Shown here piece after piece: positions 26,766-34,938 of a DNA stretch of 64,000 nucleotides. The DNA comes from Pseudomonas entomophila (GTDB taxonomy: Bacteria; Pseudomonadota; Gammaproteobacteria; Pseudomonadales; Pseudomonadaceae), in the NCBI RefSeq assembly GCF_013523165.1, contig NZ_JAAMQI010000010.1, positions 99,851 to 163,850 of the forward strand. The letters are read 5' to 3'. The translations under genes were made by a program, and so were the position numbers. The notes below the pieces were generated by a model. That model was not told the origin of the DNA, did not search any database, and saw only the letters and a program-made list of their open reading frames with translations. Position 1 is the stretch's first letter; each line of letters opens with the position of its first letter.

Positions 26766-27680
26766 TCACACCTTGTCGTTGTCAGGCGTGAAGCCCAGGC
26801 CCGAGGACAGATCGGTTCCTGGCTGCGTGGACGATGTGTGCGCCCCTGGGCCAGTGCTCATAGGCTTGGTGGCGTCATGCGTAGCGTGCGCATCCTGCTC
26901 GGCAACGCTCTGTTTCACCGTGTCCTTGGCTTCCTGGTAGGCTTGCTCGCCCTTGGCCTTGACGGTGTCGGTCAGGCGGTCGCTGACACTGCCCATCAAT
27001 TGGTCTTCCTTGCGCGTCGACGGCAGTGCGGCACCGATGGCGGCACCCAGGGCGATCCCGATGGCGGCCAGCACCAGGGGTTGCTCCTTGAGCAAGGTGT
27101 CGAACTGACCTTTCACCACGTCCGTCTGCTGCTTGATCTGGTCCCGTGCATCGTGGGCCGTCCGGCGCAGCGAGTCGGTGGTGTCATGGGCGGTGCGACG
27201 CAGCGAGTCAGCCGTGTCGCCAGCCGAATGGCGAGTGCTCTCGCTCATGTCGCTGGCCTTGTCACGCAGGTCGTGGGCCTTGGCCCGGACACTGTCGCCT
27301 GCGTCGTGCAGCTTGTCGCCTGCCTGGGCAAAGGCGCCCTTGACCGTGTCGACCATGTCGCCCAGCTTGTCACCCAGCCCAGGTCCGTGGGTCGCCGGCC
27401 CTGGATTGAACGGCTTGTTCTGGTTGAGTGCCAGCCAGCTCAGGCCGATGGCCGTCAGGGTGGTGGGCAGCGGGTTGTTCTTCAAGGTCACCGCCAGGTT
27501 GTGGCAGAACTCGCCACCGTTGCCCTTGGTGTAGGACAGCGCCTGGTCGAACAACTGGCCAGGGGTCATGCGTTGCTCGATGGCATCGACCAGGTGGCTG
27601 ATGTGCTCGCGCTTGGCGTTGATTTCCTGTTCCAGCTGGTCAGGGTTCTTGTGCGACTCGTGTTCGAACGACGGGCTCAT
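26766..27680 (-). CDS. DUF3618 domain protein
   Basis: A 304-aa protein. The N-terminal DUF3618 region (PDQLEQEINAKREHISHLVDAIEQRMTPGQLF is its start, about residues 13-45) leads to a long amphipathic helical zone with an internal duplication (DSLRRTAHDTT then DSLRRTAHDAR, residues about 163-184). A glycine-zipper-like membrane segment follows (LVLAAIGIALGAAIGAALP). Last gene of a three-gene operon; its ATG overlaps the preceding stop by 4 bases. Such operons are usually general-stress or osmotic-stress genes; that role is inferred from relatives. Confidence 0.85.
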   Translation of the reverse strand: MSPSFEHESHKNPDQLEQEINAKREHISHLVDAIEQRMTPGQLFDQALSYTKGNGGEFCHNLAVTLKNNPLPTTLTAIGLSWLALNQNKPFNPGPATHGPGLGDKLGDMVDTVKGAFAQAGDKLHDAGDSVRAKAHDLRDKASDMSESTRHSAGDTADSLRRTAHDTTDSLRRTAHDARDQIKQQTDVVKGQFDTLLKEQPLVLAAIGIALGAAIGAALPSTRKEDQLMGSVSDRLTDTVKAKGEQAYQEAKDTVKQSVAEQDAHATHDATKPMSTGPGAHTSSTQPGTDLSSGLGFTPDNDKV

Positions 27681-28108
27681 GGCAATTTCCTCTTGATCGC
27701 TTCCTTGTCCTGGTGCATGGCGTTGAGCGTGCGGTCCGGCGTCAGATGCGAAGGCTCGAACTGCTTCTTGCCCGACTGCAGCATGATGAAGCCGATGATC
27801 ACGGTGATGGCGCCGACGATCAGCGCGGCCAGCCAGGGCGCCACCACGGTGGCCAAGGCATAGACAGCTGCCAGCAACAGGATGATGAAGCCTGCCAGCA
27901 GCACGATCGCCCCAGCCGCCACGGCCGCGGTGCCGGCCTTCAAGGTGTTGAGGTTGTGCTGCAGCTCGGACTTGGCCAGGGCCAGTTCCTTGGTGAACAG
28001 GGCCGGGACTTCATGCATCAGCTGACGCAGCAGGCCACCGATGCCCACCGAGTCTTCCGCATGGGGCGTGACGGGCGGGGTAGGGTTGAGCGGATCGTGG
28101 TTCATCAC
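27677..28108 (-). CDS. Phage holin family / Holin-X-like membrane protein
   Basis: A 143-aa protein with the layout of the Actinobacterial Holin-X family: an amphipathic N-terminal helix (GGLLRQLMHEVPALFTKELA, LAKSELQHNLNTLKAG) followed by two adjacent membrane helices (AAVAAGAIVLLAGFIILLLA and LAALIVGAITVIIGFIML). Despite the family name there is no phage context; in Proteobacteria these genes sit with DUF3618 and DUF883-like genes, as here. Overlaps both neighbours by 4 bases (ATGA), so it is translationally coupled in the operon. Confidence 0.85.
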   Translation of the reverse strand: MMNHDPLNPTPPVTPHAEDSVGIGGLLRQLMHEVPALFTKELALAKSELQHNLNTLKAGTAAVAAGAIVLLAGFIILLLAAVYALATVVAPWLAALIVGAITVIIGFIMLQSGKKQFEPSHLTPDRTLNAMHQDKEAIKRKLP

Positions 28109-28746
28109 AGGCCTCCTTTGAGCGGGTCGTTGTCACGGCTCGAGCCAGTGATCGGGCTGACGTGGGTCGCACCGATCGGGTCGACCGGCGCTGCGCTGCC
28201 TTGGGCATCGACGGGCGTGTAAGGCTTGTGCGTGGACACATCGCTGGAGCGATCGGGCGTCGGTGGCGCGCTGTGGAAGGGTTCGCTGGCGCCGTAGGCA
28301 GCGGGCGGATGATTGCCGGACGGCTCGCTGTGGCCATGTTCGCTGGCGCGAAGGAAACGTGACAGACCGAACCCGATCGCGACACTGCCGGCGATGAACA
28401 GCGCTGGGTTGTCCTTGGCCAGGCGCGAACCCTTCTGCAGCAATTCCTCGGCGCTCTGATGGCGTACCTGCTCGGCGAAGTTGCCCAGGTAGCCGGCCAG
28501 TTGGCCCAGGTACTGCGACAGCCCGAGGGTGTCATTGCCCTGTAGCGCCTCGGCGGCGGACTGCGCCCCTTGCTTGAGGGTTTCCAGTTGCTCGGCGGCC
28601 GTGTCGCGGTACTGCTCGTAGTGCTCGGTACCTTGAGTCTTGGCTTCGTTGAGCAAGGAGCCTGCCTCGTCGGCGATGGCGTGCACGTGATCTTGCGTAC
28701 TCCCGGCAGACGCCGAGGCGGCTGGATCGCGATCGGTCTTGTCCAT
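28105..28746 (-). CDS. One-TM helical envelope protein, first gene of DUF3618 operon
   Basis: A 213-aa protein. The N-terminal half is helical and resembles DUF883/YgaM-type proteins (HAIADEAGSLLNEAKTQG, YEQYRDTAAEQLETLKQGAQ). One membrane helix follows near residues 112-128 (ALFIAGSVAIGFGLSRFL), then a His/Pro/Ser-rich disordered C-terminus. The ATG at 28746 is chosen because AAGGGAG lies 7 bases before it; an upstream in-frame codon at 28791 lacks this. Starts the operon whose other members follow with 4-base overlaps. Confidence 0.8.
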   Translation of the reverse strand: MDKTDRDPAASASAGSTQDHVHAIADEAGSLLNEAKTQGTEHYEQYRDTAAEQLETLKQGAQSAAEALQGNDTLGLSQYLGQLAGYLGNFAEQVRHQSAEELLQKGSRLAKDNPALFIAGSVAIGFGLSRFLRASEHGHSEPSGNHPPAAYGASEPFHSAPPTPDRSSDVSTHKPYTPVDAQGSAAPVDPIGATHVSPITGSSRDNDPLKGGL

Positions 28747-28940
28747 GATGATCTCCCTTCGATGAGTGGTCCCGGCATACAGCCGGTTCAAGTGCCGCTA
28801 CAAAGGGTGACGAGGCGTCGACGAAAGAAGTTCAGTCCAATGGCGCAGCGTGCGTGCGCCTACGGACAAGCGGCAGGAAGGAGGCGCTAGACGTATCAGC
28901 GTGTTTCAAATTACGGGCAAGACGCCACGATGAGCGGCTT

Positions 28941-29522
28941 TCACTGCTCGTGCAGTTCCAGGCCCTTGCGCAGCCGTGCCAGCATGGCCTCGCGCAACGC
29001 GGCAGGCGCCTGCACGCGCAAGGAGCCCGCTTGGGACAGCAGCCAGTGCAGCAGCATCGGCGTGTCCTCCAGCGTCGCACAGGCGAGGGTGTCGCCTTCT
29101 GGCGTCGGCTCGAGGGTCAGGTCCGAGACGCCGAAGGTCTGGGCGAAATCCTGCGTCAGCCTTGGCTCGGCCTTGAAGGCCACCCGAATGTGCCGGGGTT
29201 CGATGGCCGTGGGGCGTGGTTGTTCAGGCAGGGCGATGGGGTCGGCAGGGCACGTCGAGACGGGTTTGCAACCTGGCTGCCAGGACCAGCTGTACGGCAG
29301 GCTCTGGTCTTCGCAACGTAAGGGGAAGACCTTCGACAGCTCCAGCAGATCACGTTCCACCGTGCGCTTGCTGGTGTCGTGACCAACCCCCAGCAACAGC
29401 TGCTGCAGCACGCGGGCATTCAGGCCAGGCCCTGTATCGGGCAGCAGGGTGAGAATGGCCCATTGGCGGGCGAGGGTCTGACGTGTGGAGTGGCTGGGCA
29501 AGGCGAGGTCTCGACAAGGCAT
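28941..29522 (-). CDS. WYL-type HTH regulator, short form
   Basis: A 193-aa predicted transcription regulator. The N-terminus is a winged HTH of the DeoR-like type found in WYL proteins (RQTLARQWAILTLLPDTG, RVLQQLLLGVGHDTSKRTVE, RDLLELSKVFPLRCED). The C-terminus carries the WCX-type end (VSDLTLEPTPEGDTLACATL). The central WYL SH3-like barrel, with its Trp-Tyr-Leu segment, is short or absent, so ligand sensing may be altered. Start at 29522 is uncertain, with no strong ribosome-binding site. Divergent from the TPP riboswitch operon. Confidence 0.65.
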   Translation of the reverse strand: MPCRDLALPSHSTRQTLARQWAILTLLPDTGPGLNARVLQQLLLGVGHDTSKRTVERDLLELSKVFPLRCEDQSLPYSWSWQPGCKPVSTCPADPIALPEQPRPTAIEPRHIRVAFKAEPRLTQDFAQTFGVSDLTLEPTPEGDTLACATLEDTPMLLHWLLSQAGSLRVQAPAALREAMLARLRKGLELHEQ

Positions 29523-29679
29523 GGGTGTAGATGATGGCCTATAGCTATCGCGCAGCTTACCCTGCGCGGGGATAGGATCCAAGTTCTACGTCCGATGCAT
29601 CTGTATCAATGCACGACAAGCGACCACGGGCCATTCGTGCATGACGCCAGCGTCGACCTGCTGTATACAAGGCCTGTAC

Positions 29680-29765
29680 CAAGGGGAGCCCTGCAAAGGG
29701 CTGAGAAACCGCTGGCGCGGTGACCCTTCGAACCTGATCCGGATCATGCCGGCGAAGGGATGGGC
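29680..29765 (+). promoter_or_regulatory. TPP riboswitch (THI element)
   Basis: Conserved TPP-aptamer blocks are all present in order: GGGGAGCC (29683-29690), GGCTGAGAAA (29699-29707 region), ACCCTTCGAACCTGATCC (29723-29740) and GGATCATGCCGGCGAAGGGA (29741-29760). It lies about 95 bases before the first tenA ATG. A following hairpin (GGCCTC-ATTGC-GAGGCC, 29787-29803) without T-tract may be part of the expression platform, suggesting control of translation initiation rather than termination. Thiamine pyrophosphate should switch the operon off. Confidence 0.93.
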
Positions 29766-29856
29766 GCAAGCACCTGCCTTTCTGCCGGCCTCATTGCGAG
29801 GCCAACTCCATGTCGACCTGCCACGGCCTCGCTGTCACCTGCACGAGGACAGCCCG

Positions 29857-30504
29857 ATGACCGAACGTTTCACCGATACCTTGCGCCACCAGAACGCGCC
29901 CGCCTGGACCGCTGCCGTCGAGCACCGCTTCGTCACCGAACTGTGCGAGGGCCGGGTGGCCGATACGGTCATGGCCCGCTACCTGATCCAGGACCACCGC
30001 TTCCTCGACGGTTTCCTGGGCTTGCTCGGGGCGGCCATCGCCAGTGCCGACCACCTTGAGGCCCGGCTTCGGCTGGGGCGCTTCGTCGGGCTGATCGCCG
30101 GTGAGGAGAGCACCTATTTCCTGCGGGCATTCGAGGCGCTGGGCGTGGACGAGGCACAGCGCCAGTCGCCTGAGGACGCCGCGCCCACCGCAGGCTTCAA
30201 GGCGTTGATGCGCGAGGCAGCGCAGACCCGTTGCTATGCTGCGGTGCTGTCGGTGCTGGTGGTGGCCGAGTGGCTGTACCTGGACTGGGCCAGCCGTGCG
30301 CCTCGCCCATTGCCCGCACGTTACGAACATGCCGAATGGATCACCCTGCACGACAACCCGGCCTTTCGGGACGTCGTCGCCTTCCTGCGCGCCGAACTGG
30401 ACCGCGTCGGGCCTGAACAGGCCGAGATCAGCCAGGGCTTCTTCCAGCGCGCAGTGGCGCTGGAGCGTGCGTTCTTCGAAGCTGCCTATGCCGAGGAGGC
30501 GTGA
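29857..30504 (+). CDS. TenA-family protein, TenA_E type (no catalytic Cys)
   Basis: TenA proteins are cytoplasmic aminopyrimidine hydrolases that salvage the pyrimidine half of degraded thiamine. This 215-aa copy has the conserved Asp46 (YLIQDHRFLDGF) and C-terminal Glu203 (AVALERAFFE). At the position of the TenA_C nucleophile Cys it has Ala137 followed by Glu138 (VVAEWLYLDW). That matches the TenA_E branch, in which the Cys is replaced and formyl-aminopyrimidine substrates are reported. The ATG at 29857 has GAGGA 8 bases upstream. It is controlled by the TPP riboswitch and ends 3 bases before the second tenA. Confidence 0.88.
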   Translation: MTERFTDTLRHQNAPAWTAAVEHRFVTELCEGRVADTVMARYLIQDHRFLDGFLGLLGAAIASADHLEARLRLGRFVGLIAGEESTYFLRAFEALGVDEAQRQSPEDAAPTAGFKALMREAAQTRCYAAVLSVLVVAEWLYLDWASRAPRPLPARYEHAEWITLHDNPAFRDVVAFLRAELDRVGPEQAEISQGFFQRAVALERAFFEAAYAEEA

Positions 30505-30507
30505 CCC

Positions 30508-31161
30508 ATGGACCTGTTCGATCGCCTCAAGGCTGCTGCGGCGCCAGACTGGGCCGCTTACGTCGATCACCGTTTCGTCCGGCAGATGGGTGAGGGCGTC
30601 CTGCCTGAGCCGGTGTTTCGTACCTACCTGGTGCAGGACTACCTGTTCCTGATCCAGTTCGCCCGTGCCTGGGCCCTGGCCGCCTACAAGAGCCGCCGCC
30701 CCGATGACATTCGCGCGGCGCAGGCAGGGTTGGCGGCCATACTCGACGAGACCGAGCTGCACCTGCGCCTGTGCGCACGCTGGGGGCTGTCCCGAGACGA
30801 CGTCGAGCGTGCGCCCGAGCACCGCGCCACCGTGGCCTACAGCCGGTTCGTGCTCGACTGCGGCGCCGCGGGTGACCTGCTCGACCTGCACGTGGCCTTG
30901 GCGCCGTGCGTGATGGGCTACGCCGAGATCGGGCAGCGCCTGGCGCGCGACGTGCCGGATCTGGCCAGTCATCCGTACCGCGAGTGGGTGGGCGAATACG
31001 CCGGGGAGGCTTACCAGGGCGTCGCGGCTGCAGCCCGTGCCCATCTGGACGAACTGGCCCGCCGTGGCATGACCGAACAGCGTTTCGCCGAACTGGCCGC
31101 GACCTTCGCCCAGGCGTCCCGGTTGGAGGCCGACTTCTGGTCGATGGGGTACGGCGAGTAG
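30508..31161 (+). CDS. tenA: TenA-family thiaminase II, TenA_C type
   Basis: A 217-aa aminopyrimidine aminohydrolase/thiaminase II. Catalytic features are intact: Asp44-Tyr45 (YLVQDYLFLIQF), Cys134 (LAPCVMGYAEIG) and C-terminal Glu207 (LEADFW). It converts amino-HMP-type thiamine breakdown products to HMP for thiamine resynthesis. It lies 3 bases after the TenA_E gene under the same TPP riboswitch, so the two probably perform successive steps of base salvage. No transporter gene is visible in the operon. Confidence 0.92.
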   Translation: MDLFDRLKAAAAPDWAAYVDHRFVRQMGEGVLPEPVFRTYLVQDYLFLIQFARAWALAAYKSRRPDDIRAAQAGLAAILDETELHLRLCARWGLSRDDVERAPEHRATVAYSRFVLDCGAAGDLLDLHVALAPCVMGYAEIGQRLARDVPDLASHPYREWVGEYAGEAYQGVAAAARAHLDELARRGMTEQRFAELAATFAQASRLEADFWSMGYGE

Positions 31162-31360
31162 TGCGCCTGGGGCATGGTCCTCCCGAGGTCGAACGACAGG
31201 CCCGCCTGGCTTCAGACGTGACTCGGCGTCGGGTGTGGCGACGGTTGCCCTGGCATCAGCCGCCCTGTGCGTCAGGCAACCCAGTGCCGGTATCACCCAG
31301 CCGGGGAGCAGCCTGCGATGAGCTGCAAGGCAGCCTTCGAGAGGAGCATGAGGCGGCTGC

Positions 31361-31392
31361 CGTCATCGCGGGCAAGCCCGCTCCCACAGGGT
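31361..31392. repeat. REP element after tenA
   Basis: CGTCATCGCGGGCAAGCCCG followed by CTCCCACAGGG, a standard P. putida REP unit. The rest of 31162-31467 contains no recognisable gene. Confidence 0.85.
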
Positions 31393-31467
31393 GGACTGCA
31401 GGCTTGCCCGTGATGAGCCGCACGGCATGCCTCGACCTGCACGCTCGTCCTCGACCAGGCCTCCCGG

Positions 31468-32889
31468 TTACCCCTCGCGGTGCACATGCCGCGCCAGCAC
31501 GGGGTCCAGCGACCCCCACATCGCCGGATCCGTGCTGAATGCCACGTTGAAACGCATCCAGCCGCTGGCCTGGGCATTGACCATGAACAGCTGGCCTGGC
31601 CCCAGCATAATGCCGTGCTCCAGCGCATCGTCCAGCAGGGCGGCGCTGTCGGGCAGGTCAGGGTGACGCGCCCAGATGTACATGCCCTCGTCCGACTCGA
31701 CGAACAGTTCGAAGCCACGGCGGTGCAACTGCTGGCCGACCTCCTGGTGCGCCTCGGCCAATCGCTGGCGCAGACGCTTGAGGTGCTTGCGCCAGCGCCC
31801 GTCGATGACCGCTGCGTACACCACCCGCTCCATCACCTGCGAGGTGGTCAGCCCCGAGCGCATCTTCAGCCGCAACAACTGCTGGATCGACTCGCCATTG
31901 GCCAGCAGGTAGCCGACCCGCACGTTCGGCGAAATGCTCTTGGAGTAGCTGCCGACGTACACCACCTGCTGCAGGTGATCCAGGCTGGCCAGGCAAGGCT
32001 GGGGCTCGGCCATCATGTCGGCGTAGAGGTTGTTCTCCACCAGCCGAAACCCATGCTGCGACGCCAGCTGCAAGAGCCGGTGCAGCTGTGCCAGGGGCGT
32101 GCGCGAGCAGGTCGGGCTGTGCAGGTGCGGCTGGGTGAAGAACACGGTCGGGCGATGTCGGGTCAGCAAGCGCTCGAGCTGGTCCAGGTCATACCCGGCC
32201 GGTGTACGAGGAACCCCCACCAGTGTCGCCCCCTGAAAGCGCAGGATGCTCATCAGGTTGGGGTAGCCCGGGTCATCCACCAGTACCACGTCGCCTGGCC
32301 GCACCAGGGTGCGCACCGCCAGGTCCAGCGCCTGGCTGGCGCCATGGGTCAGCAGCAACTGCGTCGGGTTGGCGACGATGCTCAACTCCTGCTGCAGGTT
32401 CTGCGCGGTCAAGGCCCGCAGCTCGGGCAGGCCCATCGGGTCGCCATAGCCCGACAGCTCCAGCGGGCTGCCTGCGACTTGACGCATGCCGCGACGCAGG
32501 CCGTCCTCGTACATCCAGTCGTTGGGCAACCAGCCGCAGCCTGGCTTGTAGGGCAGCTGGCGGGTCTCGAAGATCTGTTGCAGGTACCATTCCGAGTTGA
32601 AGCTCGGGCGGGGCGTGGCGGGCCGCTGCGCATGCTGCTCGAGCAGCTCGTTCACGGCACGATTGACGAAGAACCCCGCATTGCCCCGGCTCACCAGCAG
32701 ACCCTGAGCCACCAGACGGTCATAGGCCTCCACCACGGTGAAGGTGCTGACCGAATAGGTCGCGGCGAAGGCACGGATCGATGGCACCTTGGCACCCGGC
32801 TTGAGGGTCTGATCGTCGATCCGCTCACGCAGCCCGTCGATGATCTGGTTGACCAGCGGGATGGGGGAGTCGGGGTGAAGTTCGAGCAT
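31468..32889 (-). CDS. MocR-type regulator (GntR HTH fused to aminotransferase domain)
   Basis: A 473-aa transcription factor with an N-terminal GntR winged helix (PLVNQIIDGLRERIDDQTLK, VPSIRAFAATYSVSTFTVVE, residues 9-75) and a C-terminal fold-type I aminotransferase domain. The PLP-binding Lys is near residue 315 in YVGSYSKSISPNVRVGY, and the upstream ANPTQLLLTHGASQALDLAV and DDPGYPN motifs are intact. Such proteins sense PLP or an amino-acid adduct. It is divergently transcribed from the GABA-permease-like gene at 33344, its likely target. The ATG at 32889 is used; an in-frame extension to 33018 is less family-like. Confidence 0.9.
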   Translation of the reverse strand: MLELHPDSPIPLVNQIIDGLRERIDDQTLKPGAKVPSIRAFAATYSVSTFTVVEAYDRLVAQGLLVSRGNAGFFVNRAVNELLEQHAQRPATPRPSFNSEWYLQQIFETRQLPYKPGCGWLPNDWMYEDGLRRGMRQVAGSPLELSGYGDPMGLPELRALTAQNLQQELSIVANPTQLLLTHGASQALDLAVRTLVRPGDVVLVDDPGYPNLMSILRFQGATLVGVPRTPAGYDLDQLERLLTRHRPTVFFTQPHLHSPTCSRTPLAQLHRLLQLASQHGFRLVENNLYADMMAEPQPCLASLDHLQQVVYVGSYSKSISPNVRVGYLLANGESIQQLLRLKMRSGLTTSQVMERVVYAAVIDGRWRKHLKRLRQRLAEAHQEVGQQLHRRGFELFVESDEGMYIWARHPDLPDSAALLDDALEHGIMLGPGQLFMVNAQASGWMRFNVAFSTDPAMWGSLDPVLARHVHREG

Positions 32890-33274
32890 GGGAGGTAGGC
32901 CTTCAGGGAGGGCATGGCGGCCAGGCGCCAGCAGGGTAGAGCAGGTGTATTGCATGGGCGGCCTGTACAGTGCAGTGAGGATTTCACCTGCCTGTGCATG
33001 GCTCATTGCGACAGACATTTTTACATTAGGTATCAGTTATCGCCACATCCAGCACGACAAAGCGTCATGAACGACAGCAAAGACACCGCCGCGGTACGGT
33101 CGAGGCCCGCCTTGCGTCCTGTTTCAGGCCAGGCATGACGGAGTCTAGCCGTCATTCGGCCGTCGCACGGTTCAGTTCGTCCGAGGATCGCTCCTCGGGC
33201 ACGTAGGCAGGCCGCCATGGAAGGCCTGCGTGTGCGTTGTGCACGCCCTCCTGCTCGCTAGCACTGATGTACGG

Positions 33275-33302
33275 GTGAAACCGATAGCCATCGGGGTTTC
33301 AC
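33275..33302 (+). other. Leader hairpin upstream of the permease
   Basis: GTGAAACC-GAT and ATCGGGGTTTCAC can pair around an AGCC loop, 41 bases before the permease ATG. No T-tract follows. Other than this, 32890-33343 holds an AT-rich patch (33018-33050) that probably contains promoter or regulator sites, and no gene. Confidence 0.4.
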
Positions 33303-33343
33303 GGATCTTCCTTGGATAAAAAGAAACACGGGGTACACAACTG

Positions 33344-34756
33344 ATGGACGCAACATCCTCCTCCACCCTCGCCGCGAACGGGGAGCACGAGAGCAAGCTC
33401 AGTGCCACCCTCAAGCCGCGCCACCTGACGATGATGTCGATCGCCGGTGTCATCGGCGGCGCCCTGTTCGTCGGCTCCGGCAGCGTGATCCACAGCGCTG
33501 GCCCGGCCGCCGTGCTGGCCTACCTGGCCGGCGGCATCCTGGTGGTGCTGATCATGCGCATGCTCGGCGAGATGGCGACCTCCTCGCCGGACACCGGCTC
33601 GTTCTCCACCTACGCCGACCGCGCCATCGGGCGCTGGGCCGGTTTCACCATCGGCTGGCTGTACTGGTGGTACTGGGTGATCCTGATGGCCTGGGAAGCC
33701 TACGTGGCGGGCAAGATCCTGCACGGCTTCTTCCCCGACGTGAGCGTCAACGTGTTCGTCCTGGCGACCACCTTGCTGCTGATCACGGTGAACTTCTTCA
33801 ACGTCAAGCACTACGGTGAGTTCGAGTTCTGGTTCGCGTTGATCAAGGTCGTGGCGATCTGTTGCTTCCTGATCGTGTGCACCGCCGCCGTCATGAACAT
33901 CTGGCAGTTCGGCGAAGTGCGCGGCATGACCCACCTGACCACCGAAGGCTTCATGCCCAATGGCGTGACCACGGTGGTCGGTGCGTTGCTGGGCGTGATG
34001 TTCGCCTTCCTGGGCGCCGAGATCGTCACCATCGCCGCCTCCGAGTCCAAGGACCCGGCCCGTCAGATCGTCAAGGCCACCAACTCCGTGGTCTGGCGCG
34101 TGTGCCTGTTCTACGTCGGTTCGATCTTCCTGATCGTCTGCCTGGTGCCGTGGAACGACCCGCACCTGGGTGTCTCCGGTTATGGCGCCTACCGCCGTAC
34201 CCTGGAGCTGCTGGGCGTGCCGTACGCCGAGCTGCTGATGAACTTCGTGGTCCTGACCTCGGTGAGCAGCTGCCTGATCTCCGGCCACTACACCGCCTCG
34301 CGCATGCTGTTCTCCCTGGCCAAGCGTGGCGACGCGCCGTCGATCTTCAAGCGCACCCGCGCCGCTTCCGGCGTGCCGGTGTTCGCCATCGTCGGCTCGT
34401 GCCTGGTCGCGGTGTTCTGCGCCCTGATCAACTTCAGCGAGACCTTGCGTCCCCAGGACGTGCTGGAAACCCTGATGAACACCACCGGCATGATCGCCCT
34501 GCTGGTGTACCTGGTGATCGCCTTCTCGCAGCTGCGCATGCGCCGCAAGCTGATCGCCGAGGGCAAGGAGATCCAGCTCAAGATGTGGCTGTTCCCCTGG
34601 CTGACCTACCTGGTGATCGCGTTCATCGTGGTCTGCTTGGTGGTGATGGCCTTCCTGCCTGATTACCAGATCCTGGTGATCTCCACCGGCGCTGCGGCGG
34701 CCGTGGTGGTGGCCATGGGCGTGGTGCACCAGATCCGTAGCGCCAAGCGCGTCTGA
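33344..34756 (+). CDS. Amino acid permease, GABA permease-like (AAT family)
   Basis: A 470-aa APC-superfamily transporter with 12 helices. TM1 region LTMMSIAGVIGGALFVGSGS, the conserved loop MLGEMATSSPDTGSFSTYAD, and TM6-8 (FAFLGAEIVTIAASESKDPA) match GabP/AAT transporters for GABA or other small amino acids. The substrate is inferred from similarity and from the divergent MocR regulator. A strong intrinsic terminator follows 14 bases after the stop, so it is monocistronic. Confidence 0.9.
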   Translation: MDATSSSTLAANGEHESKLSATLKPRHLTMMSIAGVIGGALFVGSGSVIHSAGPAAVLAYLAGGILVVLIMRMLGEMATSSPDTGSFSTYADRAIGRWAGFTIGWLYWWYWVILMAWEAYVAGKILHGFFPDVSVNVFVLATTLLLITVNFFNVKHYGEFEFWFALIKVVAICCFLIVCTAAVMNIWQFGEVRGMTHLTTEGFMPNGVTTVVGALLGVMFAFLGAEIVTIAASESKDPARQIVKATNSVVWRVCLFYVGSIFLIVCLVPWNDPHLGVSGYGAYRRTLELLGVPYAELLMNFVVLTSVSSCLISGHYTASRMLFSLAKRGDAPSIFKRTRAASGVPVFAIVGSCLVAVFCALINFSETLRPQDVLETLMNTTGMIALLVYLVIAFSQLRMRRKLIAEGKEIQLKMWLFPWLTYLVIAFIVVCLVVMAFLPDYQILVISTGAAAAVVVAMGVVHQIRSAKRV

Positions 34757-34770
34757 TCCTGGAGCGATGA

Positions 34771-34810
34771 AAAGCCCGCGCTGGCCTGGGGAGGTCAGCG
34801 CGGGCTTTTT
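34771..34810 (+). terminator. Rho-independent terminator after permease
   Basis: AAAGCCCGCGCTG and CAGCGCGGGCTTTTT form a 13-bp stem with a 12-base loop and T-run. Because the 5' arm begins with AAAA it could work in both directions, but no convergent gene is present. Confidence 0.92.
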
Positions 34811-34938
34811 CATGGGCGCTGCGCAGCCAGGCCTGTCGTTGCCGCAGCGCTGCCGGTGCTGTCCGCAACGCGGAGGCATTGCACCGCGTTGAAAACGTGC
34901 TAACAATCGCCAACCTGCGTTTTCAAGCCGCCTTTTGA

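Noticed and set aside
27677..28108. Prophage remnant suggested by a holin-family gene
   Set aside because: No other phage gene or attachment site is nearby, and this family is routinely found in stress operons with DUF3618.
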